Of a stretch of 64,000 nt of DNA, positions 24,811 through 33,136 are shown one piece after another. The position numbers and the translations under genes are program-made. Source of the stretch: Lachnospiraceae bacterium (lineage in GTDB: Bacteria; Bacillota; Clostridia; Lachnospirales; Lachnospiraceae); NCBI GenBank assembly GCA_017558145.1, contig JAFYWF010000025.1, forward strand, positions 1-64,000, read 5' to 3'. Under the pieces are notes generated by a model that saw only the letters and a program-made list of their open reading frames with translations, was not told the origin of the DNA and did no database searches. Positions within the stretch are counted from its first letter, which is position 1, and every line of letters begins with the position of its first letter.

Positions 24811-24851
24811 AAATGGAGCAAATGAGAAAAAATAAGATTTGCTCCATTTTT
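24811..24851 (+). terminator. Intrinsic terminator of the deaminase gene
   Basis: AAATGGAGCAAAT (24811-24823) pairs with ATTTGCTCCATTT (24837-24849) around an A-rich loop, followed by T's. Confidence 0.9.
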
Positions 24852-24942
24852 GTGATATTAGGAAATAATTCATGATTTTGAACATAGAAGTTGAATTATT
24901 AAAATACAGCTCTAAATATTACAATTAATATGGGAGAGAAGC

Positions 24943-26616
24943 ATGAGTGGTTTAATATTAATTATATTACTTCTTATACTATTTATCATAATGATAATAA
25001 GAGGAATAGTGGAAAATAAAACAAACTTAAAGATTTTAAAGAGAGATTTTGAAAAGAATTTCGGAAAAGCTAATACAAGAACTTGGAAAATAGAAGAAAT
25101 GGAGCTTGTTTCACGCTATGCTAAAAAAAGAGAAACGAAGCAGACGATAGATGAGCTTACCTGGAATGATTTGGATATGGATTTGATTTATCAGCAAATG
25201 AATTATACAGAATCTTCTTTTGGAGACGACTATTTGTTCTATATACTTAAAAATCCATTAAATAATGAAGAGTTATTGCAAAAAAGAGAGGAGAAGATAT
25301 CTTGTTTAGCACGAAACACGGAAAAAAGAATACAATTGCAGATATTATTTCACAAAATTGGCAGATTAAAACGATATTCTTTTATGGACTGTGTGGAGTA
25401 TCTTATAGAAGAACAAACGAAAAGTAATGGAAAGCATTATTTGGTAGACGTATTCATTTTTCTTTCTATTATTCTTATGGCATTTAACATAGGGATGGGG
25501 GTAATGCTATTTTTTGCTTTGATTTTGTACAATATAGTAATGTATTTTAAACATAAGGCATATTTAGATCCTTATTTAGCTAGTCTTCGTTATCTTTTTA
25601 AAATTTTAGATTATACAAAAGAAATTGCAAAGATGTTACCTGAAGAATGGACAATAGAAAGACAGAAACTACAAGAAATATTATCTTCTATGAAAAAAAT
25701 ACAGAAAAATGCTTTCTTGGTAATGTCCCCAGGTAGAATGGGAGGAGAGGGATTAGAATTAATTTTAGATTATCTTAGAATGATTTTTCATCTTGATATC
25801 ATTAAATTTAATCAAATGTTGGGAGAATTAAAAATTCAAGAGCAAAATTTATGGGATTTGTATGAAATTATTGGAGAAATGGATGCTTGTATAGCCGTAG
25901 TATGGTATCGTAAATGGCTTCCTTTAAGTTGTTGTCCTACACTGATAGAGGAAAAAGAAATTAATATGGTAGATGGGTATCATCCATTGATTGAGAATGC
26001 AGTGACAAATTCTTTCAAAATGAAAGAAAATATTTTGCTGACCGGATCAAATGCATCAGGAAAATCGACTTTTTTAAAAACAGTTGCCATTAATATTCTT
26101 TTAGCACAGACCATTCATACTTGTACAGCAAAAGAATTTTATTTACCATTCTGTAGCTTATTTACATCCATGTCTTTGAAAGACAGTATTACTTTAAAAG
26201 AGAGCTATTATATGGCAGAAATTAAATCAATAAAACGAATTTTGGATAGTGCTTACGATGGAAATATGATAGTATGTATGATAGATGAGGTTCTCAGAGG
26301 AACGAATACGGTTGAGAGAATTGCAGCTTCTACGCAAATCTTAAAGAGCTTCAGCAGACCGAATGTGCTATGTATCGCAGCGACTCATGATGTAGAGCTA
26401 ACAAAAACTTTGGAAGAGCTATATGAAAATTATCATTTTGAAGAGTCAATGAACCAAGGTGATGTTGTATTTTCATATCATTTGATGAAAGGAATTGCCA
26501 AGAGTTGTAATGCAATTAATTTATTAGAACACTTAGGTTATGATAAGGATTTGATTATGAATGCAAGAAATATGGTAAATATTTTCGAAACACAAGGAGA
26601 ATGGATATGCAAGTAA
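24943..26616 (+). CDS. Membrane-anchored MutS-like ATPase
   Basis: This is a 557-residue protein. It has an N-terminal membrane helix (3-20), a helical core region (about 60-160), two further membrane helices (about 166-203), and a C-terminal MutS-type ABC ATPase: Walker A TGSNASGKST (367-376), Walker B MIDEVLRGTN, and a His switch in ATHDVELTKTL. It lacks the MutS mismatch-binding and connector domains (no GxFYE), so it is not MutS1 or MutS2. It belongs to the poorly studied membrane-associated MutS-like group found in Firmicutes and Bacteroidetes. Its role is unknown. The stop codon overlaps the beginning of rnhA, so they are co-translated. Confidence 0.8.
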   Translation: MSGLILIILLLILFIIMIIRGIVENKTNLKILKRDFEKNFGKANTRTWKIEEMELVSRYAKKRETKQTIDELTWNDLDMDLIYQQMNYTESSFGDDYLFYILKNPLNNEELLQKREEKISCLARNTEKRIQLQILFHKIGRLKRYSFMDCVEYLIEEQTKSNGKHYLVDVFIFLSIILMAFNIGMGVMLFFALILYNIVMYFKHKAYLDPYLASLRYLFKILDYTKEIAKMLPEEWTIERQKLQEILSSMKKIQKNAFLVMSPGRMGGEGLELILDYLRMIFHLDIIKFNQMLGELKIQEQNLWDLYEIIGEMDACIAVVWYRKWLPLSCCPTLIEEKEINMVDGYHPLIENAVTNSFKMKENILLTGSNASGKSTFLKTVAINILLAQTIHTCTAKEFYLPFCSLFTSMSLKDSITLKESYYMAEIKSIKRILDSAYDGNMIVCMIDEVLRGTNTVERIAASTQILKSFSRPNVLCIAATHDVELTKTLEELYENYHFEESMNQGDVVFSYHLMKGIAKSCNAINLLEHLGYDKDLIMNARNMVNIFETQGEWICK

Positions 26617-27083
26617 CACTATATTCCGATGGAGCAGCCAGAGGAAATCCGGACGGACCGGGTGGATATGGCTGCGTACTTCATTATATTGATGGAAAAG
26701 GGCAATTACATGTTCGTGAATTTTCGGCGGGATTCGTAAAGACTACCAATAATAGAATGGAATTAATGGCTGTCATAGTGGGGCTTGAAGCGTTGACGAA
26801 ACCATGTCAGGTTACGGTAGTTTCCGATTCAAAATATGTAACGGATGCTTTTAATCAGCATTGGATTGATGGCTGGTTAAAAAATAACTGGAAAAATAGT
26901 GCTAAAAAACCGGTAAAAAATAAGTCTCTATGGGTACGATTGCTAAAAGCCATGGAACCCCATGAGGTAAAATTCCAGTGGATTAAGGGACATGCAGGGC
27001 ATCCGGAAAATGAACGCTGTGATGAACTTGCTACTACGGCGGCAGATGGAGAGCATTTGTTGGTAGATTCGATGGAAGAGTAA
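26607..27083 (+). CDS. rnhA: Ribonuclease HI
   Basis: This is a 158-residue RNase H1 that removes RNA from RNA-DNA hybrids. The start at 26607 is preferred over ATG 26601 because AAGGAGA ends directly at 26600. The catalytic acids are all present: Asp8 (YSDGAARGNP), Glu52 (NNRMELMAV), Asp74 (VVSDSKYV), Asp139 (NERCDELA), plus His129 in the KGHAGHPENE loop. The basic protrusion (KNNWKNSAKKPVKNKSLW) is intact, as in E. coli RNase HI. It overlaps the end of the MutS-like gene by 10 bases, so expression is coupled to it. Confidence 0.93.
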   Translation: MQVTLYSDGAARGNPDGPGGYGCVLHYIDGKGQLHVREFSAGFVKTTNNRMELMAVIVGLEALTKPCQVTVVSDSKYVTDAFNQHWIDGWLKNNWKNSAKKPVKNKSLWVRLLKAMEPHEVKFQWIKGHAGHPENERCDELATTAADGEHLLVDSMEE

Positions 27084-27106
27084 AGATTAGTTGTCAAAAC
27101 TAAGGG

Positions 27107-27136
27107 TTGACGGTATCAATTAGAAAATGATAGGAT
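27107..27136 (+). promoter_or_regulatory. Promoter of the 51-residue membrane protein
   Basis: TTGACG (27107-27112), an 18-base spacer and TAGGAT (27131-27136). It lies between the rnhA stop and a small gene with a good ribosome binding site. Confidence 0.45.
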
Positions 27137-27165
27137 AGTGCTATCGGAAAGGATAGGTGAAAGTT

Positions 27166-27321
27166 ATGGCAAACCTAATAGCATTTGTAAATTCATTTTT
27201 ATCATATTTTGCATTATTCGCATTTATTATTGTGTTATGTATTGTTGCAGTAATGGTTGGAATTAAAATTCGAAAAAATAAAGATTTCAAGGATTCTCAG
27301 ACTGTGAAAACGACAGAATAG
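27166..27321 (+). CDS. Small single-pass membrane protein (51 aa)
   Basis: This short open frame begins MANLIAFVNSFLSYFALFAF and continues as a hydrophobic helix to about residue 33, then a basic segment (KIRKNKDFKD) and a polar Thr/Glu tail. AAGGATAGGTG lies before the ATG, a promoter-like sequence is upstream, and a clear terminator follows at 27391, so it has the layout of a complete one-gene unit. The basic C-terminal end suggests an N-out/C-in orientation. The family is not recognised. It is the kind of gene that is usually left out of annotations because of its size. Confidence 0.7.
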   Translation: MANLIAFVNSFLSYFALFAFIIVLCIVAVMVGIKIRKNKDFKDSQTVKTTE

Positions 27322-27390
27322 TATATTGAAGAATAGTTTTATAATTATATAATAAGATGTTAACTTGTAGAATAATAACAAAAGAAGAGA

Positions 27391-27423
27391 GATGGTAGTT
27401 ATAGTATGGCTACCATCCTTTTT
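27391..27423 (+). terminator. Intrinsic terminator
   Basis: GATGGTAG (27391-27398) pairs with CTACCATC (27410-27417), followed by CTTTTT. It closes the small membrane protein unit and isolates the nrd operon. Confidence 0.8.
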
Positions 27424-27558
27424 AATGTATGCAGAAAACTGAAGTTTTTATACTATAATTTTGACAGTTGGTCATAATTAGTTAATTCTTTCGTCAAGAT
27501 GTGAAATTGCACAAATTTAAATTGGTAATCTTAGGTAGTTTTTTTTGGCTTGTATTCA

Positions 27559-27587
27559 TTGACAGAGGGAATAGAAAAACGTATACT
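27559..27587 (+). promoter_or_regulatory. nrdD promoter
   Basis: TTGACA (27559-27564), 17 bases and TATACT (27582-27587). Transcription is expected to start near 27594, at the edge of the palindrome described next. Confidence 0.8.
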
Positions 27588-27594
27588 AAGAAAA

Positions 27595-27626
27595 CACACT
27601 TCCCACAATATATTGTGGGAAGTGTG
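27595..27626 (+). promoter_or_regulatory. 32-bp palindrome containing an NrdR-like box
   Basis: A perfect 32-bp palindrome is centred on ATAT. Its core CCACAATATATTGTGG has the shape of the 16-bp NrdR box (ACAC-type ends around an ATATAT-like centre), and it lies just downstream of the nrdD promoter. NrdR represses ribonucleotide reductase genes when dATP is high. Only one box is seen, whereas NrdR usually uses two, and the palindrome is longer than a standard box, so the transcript would also begin with a strong hairpin. Confidence 0.65.
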
Positions 27627-27687
27627 CGTTAAATACAAGATTATGTGTAAGAACATTGAATATTATAGAATAGAAAGGGATGAGAAA

Positions 27688-29880
27688 ATGGCAGGTAACT
27701 GGGGAGATAAAAATATTGTGGAAACAGTAGATTATGGGAAAGAATATACACCGAAAAGAACGGTAAAGGTGATTAAGAAGGATGGAAGTACAGAAGAATT
27801 TAATGTACAAAAGGTTATCAGTGCCGTTGGTAAAAGTGCCTACCGCGCCCTGACTAAATTTTCTGAAGACGAAAAGCGAAAAATCTGTCAGCAGGTAATT
27901 GATCGAGTTGACGAATTAGAGAGTGACCAAATTCCAATTCCGATTATGCATAACATTGTAGAAAGTGCCTTGGAAGAGATTAAACCTTTAGTTGCGAAGA
28001 GCTATAGAGATTACCGTAATTATAAGCAGGACTTTGTCCGTATGTTGGATGATGTTTATAAAAAGAGTCAGTCCATTATGTATGTTGGAGATAAAGAAAA
28101 TGCAAATACAGATTCCGCTCTTGTTTCTACGAAAAGAAGTCTTGTTTTTAATCAGTTAAATAAGGAATTATATCAGAAATTCTTTATGACGACAGAAGAA
28201 ATCCAGGCATGCCGTGATGGATATATTTATGTTCATGACATGTCTGCCAGAAGAGATACGATGAATTGCTGTCTCTTTGACGTGGAAAATGTGCTGTCCG
28301 GTGGGTTTGAAATGGGTAATATTTGGTACAACGAACCCAAGACATTAGATGTAGCTTTTGATGTTATCGGTGACATTGTGCTTAGTGCGGCCAGTCAGCA
28401 GTATGGTGGTTTTACGGTGCCAAGTGTAGATTATATTTTAGCACCGTATGCAGAAAAATCTTATAAAAAATTCTTGGAAAAATATTTACGTCTTGGAATT
28501 GTGCAGGATGTAGCAGAAGCAGAAGCTTTAAAAGATGTAGAAAAAGAAATGGAACAAGGATTTCAGGGCTGGGAATATAAGTTTAATACGGTAGCCAGCA
28601 GCCGTGGAGATTATCCGTTTATTACAGTTACTGCAGGTACTTGCACAAGTCGTTTTGGAAAAATGGCAACAGTAGTGATGCTTCGCGTAAGAAAAGGAGG
28701 TCAAGGTAAAAAGGAATGTAAAAAACCTGTATTGTTCCCTAAAATTGTATTTTTATATGATGAAAATTTACATGGACCTGGGAAAGAATTAGAAGATGTA
28801 TTTGAAGCAGGCGTAGAATGCTCTGCAAAAACTATGTATCCTGATTGGTTAAGTTTAACAGGAAAAGGTTACGTAGCAAGTATGTATAAACAGTATGGGA
28901 AAATAATTTCTCCAATGGGATGTCGTGCGTTCCTTTCACCATGGTATGAAAGAGGTGGAATGCATCCGGCAGATGATCAGGATACTCCTGTATTTGTGGG
29001 ACGATTTAATATTGGAGCGGTTTCCTTACATTTACCTATGATTCTCGCAAAATCCAGACAGGAAAGCAGAGATTTTTATGAAGTTTTAGATTATTATTTG
29101 AATTTGATTCGTCAGCTTCATATTCGTACTTACGCTTACCTTGGCGAAATGCGCGCTTCTACGAATCCGTTAGCTTATTGTGAAGGTGGTTTCCTTGGTG
29201 GAAAATTGAAATTAACTGACAAAATCAAACCGTTGCTTAAGAGTGCAACAGCTTCTTTTGGCATTACTGCGTTTAATGAGTTGCAGATGCTTTACAATGG
29301 TAAATCTTTAGTGGAAGATGGTGCTTTTGCAATAGAAGTTTTAGAGCACATCAATAAAAAAGTAGCTGAGTTTAAGGAAGAAGATGGCAATTTATATGCT
29401 ATTTATGGAACACCGGCTGAGAACTTGTGTGGTCTTCAGGTGAAACAGTTTAGAAATATGTATGGTATTATAGAAGGTGTATCTGATAGAGAATATGTAA
29501 GTAATAGTTTCCATTGTCATGTTTCCGAAGATATTACTCCAATTCAGAAACAGAATTTGGAAGGACGTTTTTGGGATTTATCTAATGGTGGGAAAATTCA
29601 ATATGTAAAATATCCAATTGACTACAATATAGGAGCAGTTAAGACATTGATTCGTCGTGCTATGGATTTAGGATTCTATGAAGGGGTGAATTTGTCTTTA
29701 TCTTACTGCGATGATTGTGGACATCAGGAATTAGAGATGGATGTGTGTCCAAAATGCGGAAGTAGTAATTTGACTAAGATTGACCGTATGAATGGATATT
29801 TGTCATATTCACGTGTTCATGGAGATACTAGATTGAACGACGCGAAAATGGCAGAAATAGCAGAAAGGAAGTCTATGTAA
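27688..29880 (+). CDS. nrdD: Anaerobic ribonucleoside-triphosphate reductase
   Basis: This is a 730-residue class III reductase making dNTPs with a glycyl radical. The start at 27688 (MAGNWGDKN) is chosen because AAAGGGATGA precedes it; the longer open frame from 27550 would run through the promoter and operator. An ATP-cone regulatory domain lies at about 20-110 (KVIKKDGSTEEFNVQKV). The catalytic barrel follows. Near the C-terminus is a zinc site of two Cys pairs (CDDCG, CPKCG) and then the radical loop RMNGYLSYS, with Gly703 as the likely radical residue. It works with NrdG, encoded two bases downstream. Confidence 0.92.
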   Translation: MAGNWGDKNIVETVDYGKEYTPKRTVKVIKKDGSTEEFNVQKVISAVGKSAYRALTKFSEDEKRKICQQVIDRVDELESDQIPIPIMHNIVESALEEIKPLVAKSYRDYRNYKQDFVRMLDDVYKKSQSIMYVGDKENANTDSALVSTKRSLVFNQLNKELYQKFFMTTEEIQACRDGYIYVHDMSARRDTMNCCLFDVENVLSGGFEMGNIWYNEPKTLDVAFDVIGDIVLSAASQQYGGFTVPSVDYILAPYAEKSYKKFLEKYLRLGIVQDVAEAEALKDVEKEMEQGFQGWEYKFNTVASSRGDYPFITVTAGTCTSRFGKMATVVMLRVRKGGQGKKECKKPVLFPKIVFLYDENLHGPGKELEDVFEAGVECSAKTMYPDWLSLTGKGYVASMYKQYGKIISPMGCRAFLSPWYERGGMHPADDQDTPVFVGRFNIGAVSLHLPMILAKSRQESRDFYEVLDYYLNLIRQLHIRTYAYLGEMRASTNPLAYCEGGFLGGKLKLTDKIKPLLKSATASFGITAFNELQMLYNGKSLVEDGAFAIEVLEHINKKVAEFKEEDGNLYAIYGTPAENLCGLQVKQFRNMYGIIEGVSDREYVSNSFHCHVSEDITPIQKQNLEGRFWDLSNGGKIQYVKYPIDYNIGAVKTLIRRAMDLGFYEGVNLSLSYCDDCGHQELEMDVCPKCGSSNLTKIDRMNGYLSYSRVHGDTRLNDAKMAEIAERKSM

Positions 29881-29882
29881 GT

Positions 29883-30392
29883 ATGAGATATCATAATATC
29901 ACGAAAGATGATATGTTAAACGGAGACGGCTTACGAGTGGTTCTCTGGGTGGCAGGATGTGCTCATTGTTGTAAAGAATGTCAAAATCCCATAACTTGGG
30001 ATCCTGACGGTGGACTTTTATTTGATGAAAATGCCAAACAGGAAATTTTTGATCAGTTAGATGAAAATTATATTTCGGGAATTACATTTTCCGGTGGAGA
30101 TCCTTTGCATCCGGCAAATAGTTTGGATGTGAAAAATCTGATGGCAGAAATCAAAAATAAATATCCACAGAAAACAATCTGGTTGTATACAGGAGCGAAT
30201 TGGGAAGATATTTACCAGATGCCTTTGATGCAATATGTAGATGTTTGTGTGGATGGAGAATTTATTGTAGAATTAAAAGATACGAAGTTACTTTGGAAAG
30301 GAAGCTCAAATCAAAGAGTGATTGACGTTCAGGCGACTTTGCAACAGGAAGATAAAAAAGAACCGATATTACATTGTGGTGATTATAATTAA
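29883..30392 (+). CDS. nrdG: Anaerobic RNR activating enzyme (radical SAM)
   Basis: This is a 169-residue radical-SAM enzyme that generates the glycyl radical on NrdD. The iron-sulfur cluster motif CxxxCxxC is Cys26, Cys30 and Cys33 (in GCAHCCKECQNP). The SAM-binding TFSGGDPL follows at about 68-75. The length and the W-D-P sequence after the cluster match NrdG. It starts directly after nrdD with AAAGGAAG in the end of nrdD, so they are one operon. Its stop codon is part of the following terminator stem. Confidence 0.93.
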   Translation: MRYHNITKDDMLNGDGLRVVLWVAGCAHCCKECQNPITWDPDGGLLFDENAKQEIFDQLDENYISGITFSGGDPLHPANSLDVKNLMAEIKNKYPQKTIWLYTGANWEDIYQMPLMQYVDVCVDGEFIVELKDTKLLWKGSSNQRVIDVQATLQQEDKKEPILHCGDYN

Positions 30393-30428
30393 GAAAAAGC
30401 GTTGGATTTATAGCCAACGCTTTTTCTT
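30391..30428. terminator. Bidirectional terminator
   Basis: AAGAAAAAGCGTTGG (30391-30405) pairs perfectly with CCAACGCTTTTTCTT (30414-30428). It includes the nrdG stop and serves both nrdG and the convergent DUF6320 gene. Confidence 0.92.
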
Positions 30429-30429
30429 A

Positions 30430-31140
30430 TTAAAAATGGAATCTCTTCCGTACAGTTTCTCGTAGTCTTGCCATAGATAAAATGGAGATTAGTGCAATGG
30501 AAATAACTGCACAAACGGAAAATACAATTACAGACCAAAACAAATGAATTTCACTGTGAATAAAGTTGTCAACATATCTTTCTATAGCGAGGCATAAAAA
30601 AGCTACGTCAATAAAGAAGTATAATACAGTTGCCACTAAAGATTTAGAAGCAAAACGATAGAGTATCCCGGAAAGTAATGTAAGAATTAATATGACAAAT
30701 GTTATAGGTAGTACCAAATCAAAAAACCAACGATCTTTGGCTGTCAATAGTGTAATAGAAAATTCATAAAAAATAACACTAAGAGCGCTAATTATAAGAT
30801 TAATATAAATAGGAATTTTGGGAAAAAACATTCTTGGACAAAAGAACAGCCACATAATTATACAGGCGCCAATGACCGGAATAGACCAACGATTATGGTC
30901 AAAAATAAGAAAATTTAAAATTCCACAAGCCAAGGCGGTAGAGCCCAAAACGATAGAAAGCCACATACCAACATCATGTTTGTTCATAGGTTCGACTTCA
31001 CCTTTAGTAACGGCAAAGGGACTGAGAGTGTTATTAGAAGAAATAATATATTCATTTGGGTTGATGACTGGTGTATGACAAAGAGGACAGGTGTTTAAAG
31101 ATTGTTCTAATTTAACGCCACAGTTTACACAGTAAGACAT
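30430..31140 (-). CDS. Zinc-ribbon membrane protein, DUF6320-like
   Basis: This is a 236-residue protein. The N-terminal zinc ribbon has CVNCG (residues 4-8) and CPLCH (18-22). After a 40-residue linker there are six membrane helices (about 58-78, 85-100, 110-128, 140-163, 168-190 and 203-228). The basic C-terminus is RLRETVRKRF. The layout matches the DUF6320 proteins that I associate with adjacent acyltransferase-like genes in Lachnospiraceae. Here it is transcribed right after the acyltransferase gene (121 bases gap), so the two probably form one unit. The role is unknown; a membrane partner or acceptor channel for the acyltransferase is conceivable but unproven. Confidence 0.65.
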   Translation of the reverse strand: MSYCVNCGVKLEQSLNTCPLCHTPVINPNEYIISSNNTLSPFAVTKGEVEPMNKHDVGMWLSIVLGSTALACGILNFLIFDHNRWSIPVIGACIIMWLFFCPRMFFPKIPIYINLIISALSVIFYEFSITLLTAKDRWFFDLVLPITFVILILTLLSGILYRFASKSLVATVLYFFIDVAFLCLAIERYVDNFIHSEIHLFWSVIVFSVCAVISIALISILSMARLRETVRKRFHF

Positions 31141-31261
31141 ATATGGTTATCCTTTCGAAGTAAAATATTCGTAACAAGTAAAACTTAGATGTAGCACTTT
31201 AGTTTTATTTGTTTTAGATATCAAAGTCATATCTCATTTTGTTTTATGTTGTTTCATAATA

Positions 31262-32596
31262 TTAACGATTGCTTTCGATAGTAACATGTACACCATCCTC
31301 TACTAATTTTGAAAAGAAATGTTTTTCAACATCAGTTTCTTTGATACAGCTAGCAAAGTTAATAGTAAGAGTATCTTGAAAGCTAATGATTGCACAGTTC
31401 GTTCGAGGAGAAAATGGAATTCCCATGTATATATCAAAACGATTAATATGAGGAATCATTTCTTCGGGAACTTTCATGGCTCCCATATTGGTAAGACCGG
31501 CAGAAGAGTTTAGGTCCTGCACTTTTTTATAAAAAGTTCTAACCACAATATCTTTGATAAATAAAGGTATGATACGAATAAACGGATTTTGTTGTGTGGC
31601 AGCATTAGTGGTAATGTCACCACGTAAAAATTTATCGTTGATATAATAGCGCATATAGTGATGAACCTGTTTGATAATTTCTTCAAAGGTATAATCACCA
31701 AGTCTGGGATCAATAGAAGGATAAATCATAGTAATAAAGTTACGTAAAGTTTTCGACGGAAAAAAACGTCTTAAATTTACAGGCATAGCAATTTTAACAG
31801 GAAGTTCACGGTATGGCTTATCTTCTTCTTGTTTTTTTAATAATGCATAAAGAAGTACTGCGTTTAAGTATTCTGTCACAGTGCATTTGTATTTAGCAGC
31901 AACAGCAATCACTTCTTTTACACTCATAATACCGTCAATTACTTGGAATGTAAAAAAAGGTTCTAAGGTGCCTCGAATACGGTAAGTCTTTTCCATAGGC
32001 CGTGGTGGACGATGCTTAGCATTAGAGTAGCGTAAATAGGCATCTTCTAATTCTTCCGGATGCGGTGTGCTATTGATATCTAAAACCATGTATTTGTTAG
32101 GAATTTCATGTCCCAGTAAACGAAGATATACGGCAGTGATGGTATGCAGTAGAGTCATACCGCCGGTACCATCTCCTAAACTATGATGAGCCTCTAAAGC
32201 AATACGGCAACCGTGATAATAAATACGAATCAGCCAACGACCTTTGCTTTTAAAAGACATAGGCATACAAAAATTACGTACATCTTCTTGTACAAAGGGG
32301 CCTGGACGATTATTGGGTTCTAGAAATCTCCAAAATAACCCTTTACGCATAGCGACCTTGTAAGTAGGAAAGCGTGGGAGAGTCATATCTACAGCTTTTT
32401 GTAAAATGTCAGGTTTTATTTCTTCCTTTAGCAAAACAGAAAGCCGATATACAGAAGAAAAATCACGACGTTGTAAGGTTGGATATACAATGGCAGACAA
32501 ATCCAAAGGATACCATGTTTGATGTCCTAAATGTAGAAAGGGAATTTCCATTGTATGGGCTTGTTTTTTTTCCAAGTTACTTTGTGTTTGAGTCAT
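31262..32596 (-). CDS. Acyltransferase of the condensation/alcohol acetyltransferase fold
   Basis: This is a 444-residue protein with the active-site motif HHxxxDG (HHSLGDGTGG, about residues 142-151), shared by chloramphenicol acetyltransferase-like, condensation-domain, PapA and wax-ester/alcohol acyltransferases. The second lobe contains the structural NLRRFFPSKTLRNF segment seen in such enzymes. It would move an acyl group from CoA (or a carrier) to an alcohol or amine acceptor. There is no carrier protein or peptide synthetase nearby, so it is more like the stand-alone AATase group. GGAGG precedes the ATG. A DUF6320 membrane protein follows in the same direction. Confidence 0.75.
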   Translation of the reverse strand: MTQTQSNLEKKQAHTMEIPFLHLGHQTWYPLDLSAIVYPTLQRRDFSSVYRLSVLLKEEIKPDILQKAVDMTLPRFPTYKVAMRKGLFWRFLEPNNRPGPFVQEDVRNFCMPMSFKSKGRWLIRIYYHGCRIALEAHHSLGDGTGGMTLLHTITAVYLRLLGHEIPNKYMVLDINSTPHPEELEDAYLRYSNAKHRPPRPMEKTYRIRGTLEPFFTFQVIDGIMSVKEVIAVAAKYKCTVTEYLNAVLLYALLKKQEEDKPYRELPVKIAMPVNLRRFFPSKTLRNFITMIYPSIDPRLGDYTFEEIIKQVHHYMRYYINDKFLRGDITTNAATQQNPFIRIIPLFIKDIVVRTFYKKVQDLNSSAGLTNMGAMKVPEEMIPHINRFDIYMGIPFSPRTNCAIISFQDTLTINFASCIKETDVEKHFFSKLVEDGVHVTIESNR

Positions 32597-32698
32597 AGAA
32601 CCTCCGCAACATTAGTTATTAGAAATAGTATACCACACTTTACGCAAATTTTTAACTGTGATAGAATGAATGCCGATAAATATGAAAATATATAGTAG

Positions 32699-32716
32699 CA
32701 ATATCATATGGTATTG
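32699..32716. promoter_or_regulatory. Near-perfect palindrome upstream of lrgA
   Basis: CAATATCATATGGTATTG is an 18-bp dyad with a single mismatched pair, centred on CATATG, 22 bases before the lrgA start. Possible operator; regulator unknown. Confidence 0.35.
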
Positions 32717-32738
32717 TTAAAAAGAATGGGAGAAGAGC

Positions 32739-33122
32739 ATGAAGTATATGTTTCAGTTAGCCATTATTTTTGGCATTAGTTTTGTAGGAGAAGTGTTAAA
32801 TGCCTTATTGCCGTTACCGATTCCGGCGAGTGTGTATGGTTTGGTAATTTTATTTTCATTATTGCGTACTGAAGTGATTAAATTGGAGCAGGTGGAAACT
32901 GTGGCCGAATACATGATGGCTATTATGCCTTTGTTTTTTATAGAACCTACAGTAGGGATTATGAAATCTTATGGGTTAATTAAGGGGAATGTTTTGGCAT
33001 TATTTATAGCTTCTTTTTTATCTTTTTTAGCAGTTATGGTAGTTACAGGACTTGTTTCCCAGACTATCATTCGTTTTCAGAATAAGAAAAAAAGTTTAGA
33101 AGATGAAAATACACAGAAGTAG
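32739..33122 (+). CDS. lrgA: LrgA/CidA family membrane protein
   Basis: This is a 127-residue protein with four membrane helices. It has the family features LPLPIPASVYGLVILF near residue 25-40 and MAIMPLFFIEPTVGIM near 67-82. LrgA-type proteins are holin-like and act with LrgB in pyruvate transport and control of murein hydrolase activity. lrgB follows 14 bases later. No LytSR-type two-component genes are adjacent. The ribosome binding site is GGGAGAAGAG. Confidence 0.88.
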   Translation: MKYMFQLAIIFGISFVGEVLNALLPLPIPASVYGLVILFSLLRTEVIKLEQVETVAEYMMAIMPLFFIEPTVGIMKSYGLIKGNVLALFIASFLSFLAVMVVTGLVSQTIIRFQNKKKSLEDENTQK

Positions 33123-33136
33123 AAAGGAAAGATGAG

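Noticed and set aside
27550..27687. N-terminal extension of NrdD (46 residues) starting at TTG
   Set aside because: It would translate the promoter and the NrdR-like palindrome and has no ribosome binding site; the start at 27688 has one.
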